A stretch of 46,391 nt of DNA. Source: an uncultured Mycoplasmatota bacterium (lineage in GTDB: Bacteria; Bacillota_I; Bacilli_A; RF39; UBA660). Below, in pieces: positions 1-10,423 of this stretch. The notes below the pieces were generated by a model. It worked only from the letters and a program-made list of their open reading frames with translations, was not told the origin of the DNA and searched no databases. Made by a program: the position numbers and the translations under genes. Every line of letters starts with the position of its first letter. The first letter of the stretch is position 1. The DNA lies in the NCBI GenBank assembly GCA_947303405.1, contig CAMYYH010000005.1:1-46391 (forward strand), given 5' to 3'.

Positions 1-438
1 ATAATCAAGTCTAGTCACATCGATATTAGTATTTCCTCCGTACTCATAGTTTCCAACTTCCCATCCTTCTGGTAACGCCTGCAACAATTCGTCCACAGTC
101 AATGGTAACTGAAATTTCACTCCATTTATAGAAAACTCAAACTCTTTCCAATCTGTACTAACATTATTTTTCTTTTCAATACTACTAGAACTATTATTGC
201 TATTACTACTATTATCACTACTATTGCTACCATTATTAGTTTCTTCTTTACCAGATTTATTATTAGATAAAACGACAAAAAAGATAGCTCCAATAATTAA
301 TACTCCCACTATTATAATAGGGAGAATTGGTAATTTTTTCTTTTCTACACTAGATTGTACTACCTCACTTTTTACAGTATTTGTAGCCTCATTATTTGTT
401 GATTCACGATTAAATCCATTATTCATATCATCATTCAT
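1..438 (-). CDS. Membrane-anchored protein with Ser/Asn-rich linker, partial (runs off left edge; C-terminus missing)
   Basis: Reverse-strand reading gives MNDDMNNGFNRESTNN...KKKLPILPIIIVGVLIIGAIFFVVLSNNKSGKEETNNGSNSSDNSSNSNNSSSS...WKEFEFSINGVKFQLPLTVDELLQALPEGWEVGNYEYGG; start ATG near 438 preceded by GGAG; one TM helix then low-complexity linker. Absent from the ORF track because it is open at the edge. Confidence 0.75.
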   Translation of the reverse strand, partial: MNDDMNNGFNRESTNNEATNTVKSEVVQSSVEKKKLPILPIIIVGVLIIGAIFFVVLSNNKSGKEETNNGSNSSDNSSNSNNSSSSIEKKNNVSTDWKEFEFSINGVKFQLPLTVDELLQALPEGWEVGNYEYGGNTNIDVTRLDY

Positions 439-527
439 AAATATTACTCCATCTTTCCTATTAATTATAACAATATACAACTATTCTTTCAATCTAATAT
501 TATGTTTATTCCCAAAGAAAAAGCCAA

Positions 528-1544
528 CTAGGCTTTATTTCTTTTCTCTTCTTTTACCTTTTTCTTTAACTCCTTAAAAGCTTCTTTATTCTCCTTAGTA
601 AATCCTACTAATAGATTACCATTCTTAGCTAATAATTGTTCAATTATTCTTTCATAATTTCCTTTAGCATTTAGAAACATCATAGTTTGTTTAGCATCAT
701 TAGTTGATACCATTAATCCTGTATAAGAAATTATACCATTTACTCTTTGAATATGCTTATATACCCAAAAAAGATCTTCATACTTATAATATAATAGATT
801 ATTAACGTCAATCAAATAATTTCTTGTTAAATAAACATTTCCTCTATCATAGAATACCGCTTCCGCACTATTAACTTCTTCCCCTAGAATTCTTAAATCT
901 TCATCACTAATCTTCTTAACTCTTTTCTTATATATAATAATAACAATTAAAGCGGAAATAGTTAAGCTTCCTCCAAGTATCATTCCAAATGCAAACAAAC
1001 CATATTGTAAAGAAAATACCGTCATATCATCTTTAACTAAATCTATACACACATCCCCAAATACAGATTCAAAATCAGCAATAGTTAAAGGGTGATCCAA
1101 TTCATCCTCAAAAGACTCATTATAAGCGTCTATTGCAAATTTTTTAACTTCTTCAGGTATTTCTGAAGTATAGCCAACCAATTCATATCCATTTTCTGTA
1201 ATTGAATTTGTTATCCTCATCGCATCTGACTCATACATCTTAGCCATATAATAATAATCATTATCACTTACTATATAAAAAGCTTCATCACTACCCACTT
1301 TTTCAGACACTTTACTTGGTTCATAATATATCTTTAGTTTTACCCTTTTATCCTCTTTAGATCCAACACTTTTAGAAGATATAACATTTTCTAAATCTAA
1401 AGCCTCTTTCTTTATAATATTAGCCCTATATGCTCCCCAAAAATAACATAAAATAGCTATCACTATTAATCCTATTGATATTAACAGAAATCTTTTCTTA
1501 TTTTTCCATCCTTTTTTTACATTTTCATTTTCAAAAAAACTCAT
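528..1544 (-). CDS. Two-TM membrane protein of unknown function
   Basis: ORF 528..1586; likely start is the internal ATG (MSFFENENVKKGW) preceded by GGAGAGTG. TM helices near the N-terminus and mid-protein, soluble C-terminal domain. Confidence 0.75.
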   Translation of the reverse strand: MSFFENENVKKGWKNKKRFLLISIGLIVIAILCYFWGAYRANIIKKEALDLENVISSKSVGSKEDKRVKLKIYYEPSKVSEKVGSDEAFYIVSDNDYYYMAKMYESDAMRITNSITENGYELVGYTSEIPEEVKKFAIDAYNESFEDELDHPLTIADFESVFGDVCIDLVKDDMTVFSLQYGLFAFGMILGGSLTISALIVIIIYKKRVKKISDEDLRILGEEVNSAEAVFYDRGNVYLTRNYLIDVNNLLYYKYEDLFWVYKHIQRVNGIISYTGLMVSTNDAKQTMMFLNAKGNYERIIEQLLAKNGNLLVGFTKENKEAFKELKKKVKEEKRNKA

Positions 1545-1588
1545 ATTATCACACTCTCCACGATCATTATAACACTCCTTATACAAAA

Positions 1589-1613
1589 TAAAAAGAACTG
1601 AAAAGTTCTTTTT
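1589..1613 (-). terminator. Intrinsic terminator of the ABC transporter operon
   Basis: Inverted repeat AAAAAGAACT-gaa-AAGTTCTTTTT at the 3' end of the 1612..2388 CDS. Confidence 0.6.
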
Positions 1614-2388
1614 AAGATCCGGTACTATGATACTTTCTTAAACCAAAATTAAACACATTAATACTCAATAATAATACTATAAATGTTAATAAAGGTAAGA
1701 ATATGTACATTATATTAGTTGTATTACCCATTAAATAATCAATTGGATAATAATTGATTATAGTAATAGGAATTACAAAAGTAAATACTAATCTTAATGA
1801 TTTTTTATAAATGCGCATCGGATATTCAGCAAATTGTTTACCACCATCAGTAATAACATTTACTACCTCTATACCCTGAATAGTATAAAAACAAAATGTC
1901 GCTCCAATAATAAATAATCCCATAAATAATATGATTCCACCTAATAACATATTTCCTAATAATAATACTTTACCAATAGTAAAATGTTTTATTAATTTAC
2001 CACTACTATAGATGAATAATCCCAAAGCAGCCAATAATCTACTTAATTTCTCATAACAGATATCACTACCAAATATTTGTAAATAAATATTACGAGGTCT
2101 AACAAGTAATAAATCCAAAGAACCATTTACTATTAACCTAGCAAAGTTATCAAAACCTCTTAAGAACATCTCTGAAAAAGCAAAAGCAAACCATACGGTA
2201 CTAAAACTTAATAATATCTCATCAATACTATAAACCCCTAATAGATTAAACTTACTAAATAAAGCATATACAGCAAATAACTCTATAAACATATATAGTA
2301 CTTGCGATACCAAGCTAAAGAAAAAAGGTAATCTATATTCTAAGCTCACTTTAAGATGAATAGATAAATAATTTAATATTAACTTCAT
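1612..2388 (-). CDS. ABC-2 type transporter permease subunit
   Basis: 258 aa, six-TM pattern, next to a second permease and an ATPase; organization typical of COG3694/COG4587/COG4586 exporters. Confidence 0.8.
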   Translation of the reverse strand: MKLILNYLSIHLKVSLEYRLPFFFSLVSQVLYMFIELFAVYALFSKFNLLGVYSIDEILLSFSTVWFAFAFSEMFLRGFDNFARLIVNGSLDLLLVRPRNIYLQIFGSDICYEKLSRLLAALGLFIYSSGKLIKHFTIGKVLLLGNMLLGGIILFMGLFIIGATFCFYTIQGIEVVNVITDGGKQFAEYPMRIYKKSLRLVFTFVIPITIINYYPIDYLMGNTTNIMYIFLPLLTFIVLLLSINVFNFGLRKYHSTGS

Positions 2389-2389
2389 A

Positions 2390-3190
2390 CTATCCCCCCT
2401 GTAAACATACTTTCTTTAAAGCTTTATTTAACAATAATAACCCAAACCCAATAAGTATTACTACCCATATTAATTGTAATATTATTGTTTGTTTTGCTTC
2501 AATTATTCCTATATTACCAGAATATATTCTAAAAGAGGTATCGCCAATTAATCTAAATGGTAAATACTTAGTAATATTGATTAGTACTAAAGGTAACAAT
2601 GGTACTGGTACAGCCATACCGGATAGTACTCCACCTATACTAGCTATGATACTAGCAATACCTTTACTCTCTAAAGTAAAGAAACTAATAATATGTATTA
2701 ACATTGATATACCTACTACAATAAATGATCCCAATATTATAGTAATAATAAATAGTATTAAAGCTTCAAAAGAAATAGGAAATGATAATCTATAAGCAGA
2801 TGGTAACATAAAAGCAAATACAAATACAGGAAAAGATTTAAGCAAAGTATGAGCATATTTTCTAGATAATAACCTTACAAACCACCAAAAATATATATTA
2901 TATGGTCTACATAATTCATAAGCAACAGTTCCGCTTTTAATCTTTCCTATTATCTCGGCATCTTCTATTTTAATATAAATCAACGAGAAAAATGCTTGCA
3001 TTAACCATACATAAGTTATTACTTCTCTATATGTAATCGCATCTACATTAGCATATGAATAAAAAGCTTCATATAATAAGCAAAATAAGAATCCCCAGAA
3101 TAATTGAGTACATATTCCCGCAATAGCTGCAGCTTTATACTGTAACCCCACCATTAATTCTGTTTTAAAATACTTAAGATATCCTCTCAT
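2390..3190 (-). CDS. ABC-2 type transporter permease subunit
   Basis: 266 aa multi-TM protein; overlaps the ATPase stop and abuts the second permease. Confidence 0.8.
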   Translation of the reverse strand: MRGYLKYFKTELMVGLQYKAAAIAGICTQLFWGFLFCLLYEAFYSYANVDAITYREVITYVWLMQAFFSLIYIKIEDAEIIGKIKSGTVAYELCRPYNIYFWWFVRLLSRKYAHTLLKSFPVFVFAFMLPSAYRLSFPISFEALILFIITIILGSFIVVGISMLIHIISFFTLESKGIASIIASIGGVLSGMAVPVPLLPLVLINITKYLPFRLIGDTSFRIYSGNIGIIEAKQTIILQLIWVVILIGFGLLLLNKALKKVCLQGG

Positions 3191-4170
3191 AAATCATAAC
3201 CCTTATATAGCTTAACTATTATATTATCAATATCTTCATTTATTATATTAACATCTTCTATATCGCATACATCAGTATACTTTTTAATAACGCTAGATAT
3301 AGATATCTCATCAATATTAACATCTAACACCACTTTATTATTACCTTTTTCTATTATCTTAGTACCTTTTATTACTGGTTCATTAACTAAATCTCTATAA
3401 ATAATTTCCAATCTTCTACCACTAGAAAACTTCTTTTTAATACCAGTTAAAGTCCCATCATATAACTTTTTCCCATGTCCAATTACTATTACTCTATTAG
3501 TAAGTGCTTCTATATCCGTCATATCATGTGAAGTTAAAATAACAGTTACTTGTCTCTTTCTATTTATTTCTTTTATAAACCTTCTAACTTCTAATTTAGA
3601 TACTGCATCCAACCCTATTGTTGGCTCATCAAGAAACAATATTTTAGGATTATGAAGTAAAGATGCTGCTATTTCTGCTCGCATTCTTTGACCTAGACTA
3701 AGTTGTCTAACTGGCGTTGATAATAGATTTTCTAACTCTAATAGCTTCACTAATTCATCCTTAGTCTTATTATACTCTTCATCGCTTATTTTATAGATGC
3801 TCTTTAACAATTCAAAAGAATCAATTACCGGTATATCCCACCATAATTGTGACTTTTGTCCAAAAACAACTCCAATATTTTTTACATATTTTACCCTATC
3901 TTTAAAGGGATCAAAACCAGCTACCTTCATAGCACCACTATCAGATTTAAGTATTCCACAAAGCATCTTTATCGTTGTTGATTTACCAGCTCCATTTGGC
4001 CCAATGTATCCAACAATCTCACCTTTTTCAATGTCAAAAGAGATATCATCAACAGCTTTAATTATTTTATACTTTCTCTTTATCAATGATTTAAAGGCGT
4101 TTTTAAGCCCACTACCTCGTTGCGCTACTTTAAACTCTTTGTTTAAATGTTTTACACTGATATAACTCAT
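3187..4170 (-). CDS. ABC transporter ATP-binding protein
   Basis: Walker A GPNGAGKST, signature LSLGQRMRAEIAASLLHNPKILFLDEPTIGLD, switch His TSHD. Confidence 0.95.
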   Translation of the reverse strand: MSYISVKHLNKEFKVAQRGSGLKNAFKSLIKRKYKIIKAVDDISFDIEKGEIVGYIGPNGAGKSTTIKMLCGILKSDSGAMKVAGFDPFKDRVKYVKNIGVVFGQKSQLWWDIPVIDSFELLKSIYKISDEEYNKTKDELVKLLELENLLSTPVRQLSLGQRMRAEIAASLLHNPKILFLDEPTIGLDAVSKLEVRRFIKEINRKRQVTVILTSHDMTDIEALTNRVIVIGHGKKLYDGTLTGIKKKFSSGRRLEIIYRDLVNEPVIKGTKIIEKGNNKVVLDVNIDEISISSVIKKYTDVCDIEDVNIINEDIDNIIVKLYKGYDL

Positions 4171-4390
4171 AGATCCTCCTATTATATTAACCTTTTAATA
4201 AGACACACATATCATCAATGTACCCCATTACCTCTTTTACTCTCCTCCCTATACAAAGCAAAAACCCACATCTAAAAAATGTAGTACACATCAAAATATA
4301 AGTTCTCAAATAAAAAAGTCAAACCAAATATACAACAAAAAAAGAGTAAAGTCAATTACTTATATTTCAACAATTCCTAATATCACAAAA

Positions 4391-4410
4391 AGACACGTAA
4401 CCACGTGTCT
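4391..4410 (-). terminator. Intrinsic terminator downstream of the 4414 gene
   Basis: AGACACGT-aacc-ACGTGTCT hairpin followed on the minus strand by TTTTTG. Confidence 0.75.
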
Positions 4411-4413
4411 ATT

Positions 4414-5886
4414 TTATTGTTTATTATTTAAACTATCTGCAACTATTATATCATCAGTATGCACTGTATCACTAGTATCTATTGTTCCAACAGTAATCTT
4501 TGGTAACTCAGCTATTGCTTTTTTATTCTTACGTACTAATAAAAACACTAAACATAGTATAATTACAAACTCAATAACCGCTACTATTAAAAATATATTC
4601 ATACTATTTTTTTTAATTATTTCTTCAGGAGCTTCAAGGGCTTTAACATTACTAATAGCTTTTTCTTTAATATAAAAATTAGATCCCTTAGAAATATTAA
4701 ATATTATATATCCATCTTGAACTATTACTACTTTCTTATATATACTAGATTTCTTACTATTCGTATCATAATAGTATATTTCCACTCCTGAATCATCTTT
4801 ATATCTATCACCAACATATAGTTTCAATAATGTATTCTCAGGAAACACCCCTTCATTATCTGTCTTAAAATATAACCCTTCACTATAATTAAACATATCT
4901 TTATAGTCTTTTCTATCACTACTAATCATAATATTAGTCTTTAATTCATTAGTATCCTCTATCTTAGAACCATCTATTATATATAAGTACTTTACTTCTT
5001 TATTATCATCTAAAAACATAAAATTTACTATTTTCTTACTCTTCTTAATTAGTTCTAAATCTTCACTAGATATAACATCATCTTTATTTAAAACGATATC
5101 TAAATTATCTTCTTCCTTTAGTACATCTTTTAAATCTACTAAATAATTAACGACATCTTTTCTTGTTATAGTTATATAGTAAGATTTCTTAGCTCCATTT
5201 TCAGCAGTAACAACGACTTCAAACTTATTATCACCTACTAATAATACTTTAGAACCCGCTCCACTAACAGTCGCTAAACTATCCTCAGCCGTAGCTTTAA
5301 TGTTTATTTGCGTAACACTATTAGCCACTTTTAATTTATAGTTAATATCGTCTACTTTTATTAAATCCAAACCTTCAACAACAATTTCTTTTATATTATT
5401 GTTAGTTGATTTTTCTTTCTCCGGTTGCGTATTATTACCATTATTATTGTTATTGTTACTATTATTGTTATTATTCCTGGGAGTAGTGGGAGTTGTAGGT
5501 GTCATGGGAGTTGGATCTACAGGACGTGTTGTAAAGACAACAGTAACAGTTCCTGAAGGATACGATGTCTCATCAGTATCATAATCTGATACATCCCCAG
5601 ATAGGTTAATAGTATAAGTACCAGGTGCTCCTGGAGCCAAAGTAAATGATTGACTTCCACTAACATTACCATTCAAGTCTGCTCCGACAACCTTATCATT
5701 AATACTTCCTGAAACCGCCAAATTCCACGTACAGGCGTGATAACTAACGGTTATAGTAACGGACTCTCCCACATAAGCACTTGTCTTACTAGCCGAAATG
5801 CTGGCACTAGCCGCAAATGCTAAAGAAGGAATACATAAACTTACTATTGTTAATATTAGTCCTTTTATTATCCTGTTCATTTTCAT
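4414..5886 (-). CDS. Membrane-anchored surface protein: signal peptide, Ig/cohesin-like N-terminal domain, Pro/Thr + poly-Asn linker, cadherin-like beta-sandwich domain, C-terminal TM
   Basis: SASISASKTSAYVGESVTITVSYHACTWNLAVSGS...; linker TPMTPTTPTTPRNNNNNSNNNNNNGNN; IKEIVVEGLDLIKVDDINYKLKV...ATVSGAGSKVLLVGDNKFEVVVTAENGAKKSYYITITRKD fits the PF12733-type pattern; C-terminal MNIFLIVAVIEFVIILCLVFLLVRKNKK. Confidence 0.8.
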   Translation of the reverse strand: MKMNRIIKGLILTIVSLCIPSLAFAASASISASKTSAYVGESVTITVSYHACTWNLAVSGSINDKVVGADLNGNVSGSQSFTLAPGAPGTYTINLSGDVSDYDTDETSYPSGTVTVVFTTRPVDPTPMTPTTPTTPRNNNNNSNNNNNNGNNTQPEKEKSTNNNIKEIVVEGLDLIKVDDINYKLKVANSVTQINIKATAEDSLATVSGAGSKVLLVGDNKFEVVVTAENGAKKSYYITITRKDVVNYLVDLKDVLKEEDNLDIVLNKDDVISSEDLELIKKSKKIVNFMFLDDNKEVKYLYIIDGSKIEDTNELKTNIMISSDRKDYKDMFNYSEGLYFKTDNEGVFPENTLLKLYVGDRYKDDSGVEIYYYDTNSKKSSIYKKVVIVQDGYIIFNISKGSNFYIKEKAISNVKALEAPEEIIKKNSMNIFLIVAVIEFVIILCLVFLLVRKNKKAIAELPKITVGTIDTSDTVHTDDIIVADSLNNKQ

Positions 5887-5898
5887 ATTATCACCCTT

Positions 5899-8800
5899 CT
5901 ACAACGTTCCAGAGCCTTTTAAGAATTTAACTATCTTTAAAAGATCTGCTGAATTTATTGTTTTATCCTTATTACAATCCGCTGCCGTTACATATGCCCC
6001 TGTTAAAACCGAACTTCCCTTCAAGTGTTTAACAACCTTTAATAAATCAGCAGAGTTTATTAAACCATCACCATTTATCTCTCCAGTAACAGCGTTAGTA
6101 AAATCCTTATACACAATAGAGCCCCTCATTATCCGTGTCTTACCTCCTGTATATAATACTTGCCTATTATTAACATTTTGTGTCTCTACTACAACACTAT
6201 ATCCTGTTCCTAAAATAATACTACTTTTAAATGTATTAATATCAGTATTGACACTAATACCACTAATAACACCATTTACTTCATCTACAGTATAATTGTT
6301 AATTACATATGGTGTTAAACTCTCCCAAATAGCGTATAAATATATATTGTTATAATCATTAGTAGTTAAATTTCTAACAGTTTCCCCTGGTCTATAAGTT
6401 GTACCTGTACCATTAGCTTTAGTATTCCAGTATTTAAAGGCATACCCATCCTTAATATAAGTATTACTCTTAATTTGATAATCTATATCATAGGCAACCC
6501 CATCTACTATATTATTACCAAATCCTCCGTTACTACTATAAACAATATTATAATTAATAGGCACCCATCTAGCAAACAAAACTAATGACTCATTTACAGT
6601 TATTTGTTGATTAACATTGTAATCAGTACCAGTACCATCTTCCTTTGTATTCCACTTACTAAACTTATAACCTATCTTAGTAAAAGTATTACTTTCAATT
6701 TTATAATTACTTCCTAAATTAATAGTTCTAATAAGATTATTATCTGTACCATTATTAGCATAATAAGAAATAGTCTTAGTAATATGTTCCCACTTAGCAT
6801 ATAAAGTAACAACACTCTCGTCTACACTAGATAGATTAGATACTACACTCCCCTCTTCGTAACAAGTACCAGTACCGGATTGATTAGTACACCAAGCACT
6901 AAATTCATATTTGTCCCTTGTAAAAGTATTTAATGCTAATATTACATCTTCATCATATTTTACTTCTTGATTACTAATAGAGCCATCACCTCCATTAGAA
7001 TTATATTGAATTGAATATGATATCTTATCCCACATTGCATATAAATCTACATTTCCAGTAACATTTAGAGAATCACCTACAAGATAGTCGTTTCCCGTAC
7101 CATCTGCTTTAGTATTCCATTTACTAAACTTATACCCCGTTTTAGTAAAAGTATTACTTTGAACAGTATATAATCCTTCTAAACTCATTTCTTCTTTCTT
7201 ATCATCAGTACCATTATTAGCGTTATAACTAATAATATATCCATTACCAACTAGTATAGTTATATCCCCTTCATATCCATCATAATTACTTATTATATGA
7301 ATAGTAGCAATACCATCACTTAAACCTTTAATATTATTATTACTATCTATACTAATAACATTAGTCCCACTAGTTATTGAATAACTGATATCTTTAGCTT
7401 TTTCCTTATTAGGACCAATCAAATCAAATAAATTAATAGTCCCATTTATTTCTAATTGGGCATCGGATACCGTAGTATATTCAAATGGTACCCCTTTTAG
7501 TATAGGAATTCTATTACTATTTAATACCCAATTAGCATCGAAATTCTCCCAAGTTGCATATAAATCAGCATTAGTTAACTCCTGAATACTCTTCTTAACT
7601 ACACCATCATTTATAGTAAGATAATTATCTGTATAATAAGCCTCAATATTATCTTGATTAATATTTAATACTCGACAATTATCATAATTATTACACCTTA
7701 TATTTCCAGTCAATAATAGATTATTAATAGTAATATTCCCACTAGTATTTGTAGAGAATAAATAAGATGCCGAAGTGTTATTAAACACCTTATTTTGTAT
7801 AAAATCTCCCATAAATTGAATATTATTAATATTCATACTGGTATCACTTTTTAATACACTTTCTCCAATTAATCCCCCTTGTTCTATACCATACATATCT
7901 ACTGAAGAAAATACTTTATTAATATTTATATTTACATTGCTGTTCTTAACATCTATATTACCTATTAAAGAAGATGCTTTCCCAGCCGTTATTCTCCCAT
8001 CAATCAAATAAATATTTTCTATATTTATATTTCCATATAAATTAGCCTTACCTATCAATAATGACCCATACTTATCGTCTCCATTAACAACATTAGCATC
8101 TTTTATAGTAAGATTTTTAATGGTAATCGCATCCCCAGAACTATTAGTTACTGTATTAAATAAACCTCGATAAGCTGAACTACTACTAATACTTATATTA
8201 CTAATCACATGATTATTACCATCTATATACCCACCAAAAGTAATTGGTAATGGTTCCATCTCGAATTCAAAATCACTTTGAACACTATAATAACTATATG
8301 GTTTATAATTTATAAAATTAAAGTCTACTTCATCATATATTAAATAAGGATCATTAATAGTCCCATTTCCTTCTATCATACTTTGACTTAAAATACCTAA
8401 ATATATTTTAGATTCAACTATCGTACTTTCATATTGAGACTTTAAAGTATACACACCAGGCCCTATTGATCCATTAATAGAAAAATGACCTAATACTTTA
8501 TTCAAAGACACATCATTATTAGTTACAGATAAATAACTAGTTTTATCTTCATCATTCTTAAATAAACTATAATTAATAATACTATTAGAAGGTATATTTT
8601 TAGTTTCAGCTATAAAATCTATCTCATAACTAGTCTCATTACGTAATTCATTCTCATACCTTAAATCATCCATCTTTATAATAGGTGTTTCATCTTCATT
8701 AGATGTAAATACACTAATAGTATCATCTATAATATATCCCCAACTAGAACTCACCCTAACATTAAAACTAGAATCATCTATATATATATTCTTGTCTGAT

Positions 8801-10248
8801 AAATCAAAGGTATTAATTCCCCCAAAACTTGTTGTAAGAGTCATAACGTTCTCATAACTTTTATCACTAGTATATATAGATACTTTATAAGTCCCACTCG
8901 AAAAAGCAAAGAACTTAACCTTTTCTATCTTTTCTTTAGTATCTATCTTTTTATCAAATTGCGTACTAACGATGTTTCTTAAATAAATATTACCCCCAGA
9001 AGTATATGGATTATACGGATTCTCATGATAAACATTATCCCAAGCTCTATTAGAACTACTAGTTAAAGAAGTAATAAAAGATATACTAGTTTTTAAAGAA
9101 TCATAAGCCAAATAAGCATACCTATAAGTATGAGATGCTCCCCAAGAATTTCTAAGTATCCATACTCCTGTACCATTAGTTATACTTTTATTATTACAAA
9201 TACTATTAGTACTAGCATAATGAGTATTATTAACAGTACAATAAGAATAAGAATAGTTATCATTCCATCCGATTATCTGCATCGCATGTCCACCAGACTC
9301 AGTACAAGTTCCATCCACTCTTATTATACTATTACCATTATTATCAGTATGTGAACAAGGTTGTTCTGGAGCAAAAGTTCCCACATAAGGACCACCATAT
9401 TGAATTATATGTGACTTTATATCATTTACATAACTATCTATAGTAGATGAAGATGCTCCCTCTTCTAATTCCGGTATTAAAACACTAGAATTTAGTTCAT
9501 ATGAAGACTTAATATAACTAAGGACATTAGCTACTGGCTTTTTAGTTAGGCTCGTATTATAAGGCAAATAACTATCATCAATTAATGATACTCCATCAGC
9601 TAATATAGTATTAGCCATATAAGTATTACCACCACTACCTAAATCTCTATAACCATAATCACTAAAATTATCATAATTAGATAACCCATCTATAGACGTA
9701 GCATAGTCTATTTGTCTAACAGAAAAAGTTTGTATATTGCTATTATAAGAAGTGTTACTCTCTTTCATTAAAAATGTTTCCGCATTCTCAACAGTTGCAA
9801 AAGCCCAACAAACCCCTAGAGATTGTTGATTCTTAAATGGCGTCAAATAATTATATCCATTAACATTTTCTAAATTATATGTGCTAGGAGAACTCTCTTC
9901 TTTTCTATTATCTACTTCCACATAATCAATTACATAATCAAATGGAATTACTTCTAATTCCTTTTTCTCTTCTTCACTCATTACTAGGTATTCTACAAAT
10001 TGAGGATTTAGATAGGGTTCATTCTTTTTTTTGTTCTTCTCAGTTAGTACTATCTCTCCACTATTCTCATAAACTTCTTTTATATATCTTATAGCTTCCT
10101 TAGGAAGATAAGAATAATCATTACTCCTAAGTACATTATCTATATTAACCTCTTTACTAGAGTTACTTAATCTATAAATAAATAATGATAATACAAATAA
10201 AAGTATAGCTAATAAAAAAATAACATTTTTAACTCTCCTACTCTTCAT
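5899..10248 (-). CDS. Secreted papain-like (C1) cysteine protease with four InlB B-repeat-like modules and a C-terminal type I dockerin-like domain
   Basis: C1 motifs NQQSLGVCWAFA, GGHAMQIIGW, WILRNSWG; four repeats of the form NTFTKTGYKFSKWNTKADGTG...LYAMW; C-terminus GEINGDGLINSADLLKVVKHLKG...ADCNKDKTINSADLLKIVKFLKG. The ORF track starts at 10275; the second Met (MKSRRVKN, preceded by GGTGG) is the likelier start. Confidence 0.9.
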   Translation of the reverse strand: MKSRRVKNVIFLLAILLFVLSLFIYRLSNSSKEVNIDNVLRSNDYSYLPKEAIRYIKEVYENSGEIVLTEKNKKKNEPYLNPQFVEYLVMSEEEKKELEVIPFDYVIDYVEVDNRKEESSPSTYNLENVNGYNYLTPFKNQQSLGVCWAFATVENAETFLMKESNTSYNSNIQTFSVRQIDYATSIDGLSNYDNFSDYGYRDLGSGGNTYMANTILADGVSLIDDSYLPYNTSLTKKPVANVLSYIKSSYELNSSVLIPELEEGASSSTIDSYVNDIKSHIIQYGGPYVGTFAPEQPCSHTDNNGNSIIRVDGTCTESGGHAMQIIGWNDNYSYSYCTVNNTHYASTNSICNNKSITNGTGVWILRNSWGASHTYRYAYLAYDSLKTSISFITSLTSSSNRAWDNVYHENPYNPYTSGGNIYLRNIVSTQFDKKIDTKEKIEKVKFFAFSSGTYKVSIYTSDKSYENVMTLTTSFGGINTFDLSDKNIYIDDSSFNVRVSSSWGYIIDDTISVFTSNEDETPIIKMDDLRYENELRNETSYEIDFIAETKNIPSNSIINYSLFKNDEDKTSYLSVTNNDVSLNKVLGHFSINGSIGPGVYTLKSQYESTIVESKIYLGILSQSMIEGNGTINDPYLIYDEVDFNFINYKPYSYYSVQSDFEFEMEPLPITFGGYIDGNNHVISNISISSSSAYRGLFNTVTNSSGDAITIKNLTIKDANVVNGDDKYGSLLIGKANLYGNINIENIYLIDGRITAGKASSLIGNIDVKNSNVNININKVFSSVDMYGIEQGGLIGESVLKSDTSMNINNIQFMGDFIQNKVFNNTSASYLFSTNTSGNITINNLLLTGNIRCNNYDNCRVLNINQDNIEAYYTDNYLTINDGVVKKSIQELTNADLYATWENFDANWVLNSNRIPILKGVPFEYTTVSDAQLEINGTINLFDLIGPNKEKAKDISYSITSGTNVISIDSNNNIKGLSDGIATIHIISNYDGYEGDITILVGNGYIISYNANNGTDDKKEEMSLEGLYTVQSNTFTKTGYKFSKWNTKADGTGNDYLVGDSLNVTGNVDLYAMWDKISYSIQYNSNGGDGSISNQEVKYDEDVILALNTFTRDKYEFSAWCTNQSGTGTCYEEGSVVSNLSSVDESVVTLYAKWEHITKTISYYANNGTDNNLIRTINLGSNYKIESNTFTKIGYKFSKWNTKEDGTGTDYNVNQQITVNESLVLFARWVPINYNIVYSSNGGFGNNIVDGVAYDIDYQIKSNTYIKDGYAFKYWNTKANGTGTTYRPGETVRNLTTNDYNNIYLYAIWESLTPYVINNYTVDEVNGVISGISVNTDINTFKSSIILGTGYSVVVETQNVNNRQVLYTGGKTRIMRGSIVYKDFTNAVTGEINGDGLINSADLLKVVKHLKGSSVLTGAYVTAADCNKDKTINSADLLKIVKFLKGSGTL

Positions 10249-10286
10249 ACTACCACCTATTATATATAATACCATAAAACAATAAA

Positions 10287-10314
10287 AAAATAAGTAAAAA
10301 CATACTTATTTTCT
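10287..10314 (-). terminator. Intrinsic terminator of the trpS-trmB operon
   Basis: Minus-strand AAATAAGT-atgttttt-ACTTATTTTTTTATT. Confidence 0.6.
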
Positions 10315-10423
10315 CTTATTAAATTTTAAAATCATTCTAACTCTAAAAAAAGATTATTAAATAGAAAATTTCCTTAAACAAAAACTTAATATATAAAAAA
10401 ACAAATAATATTGTATTTTCTTC

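Noticed and set aside
197-577. + strand 126-aa ORF
   Set aside because: Antisense of the left-edge minus-strand gene; hydrophobic low-complexity translation of Ser/Asn codons.
2577-2795. Small + strand ORFs antisense to long minus-strand genes (2577, 3797, 5399, 5798, 9130, 20640, 21802, 28150, 29675, 31159, 31393, 32972, 40135, 41653, 42356, 43299, 43307, 43641, 44017)
   Set aside because: All mirror well-supported minus-strand coding regions or repeats; no recognisable domains.
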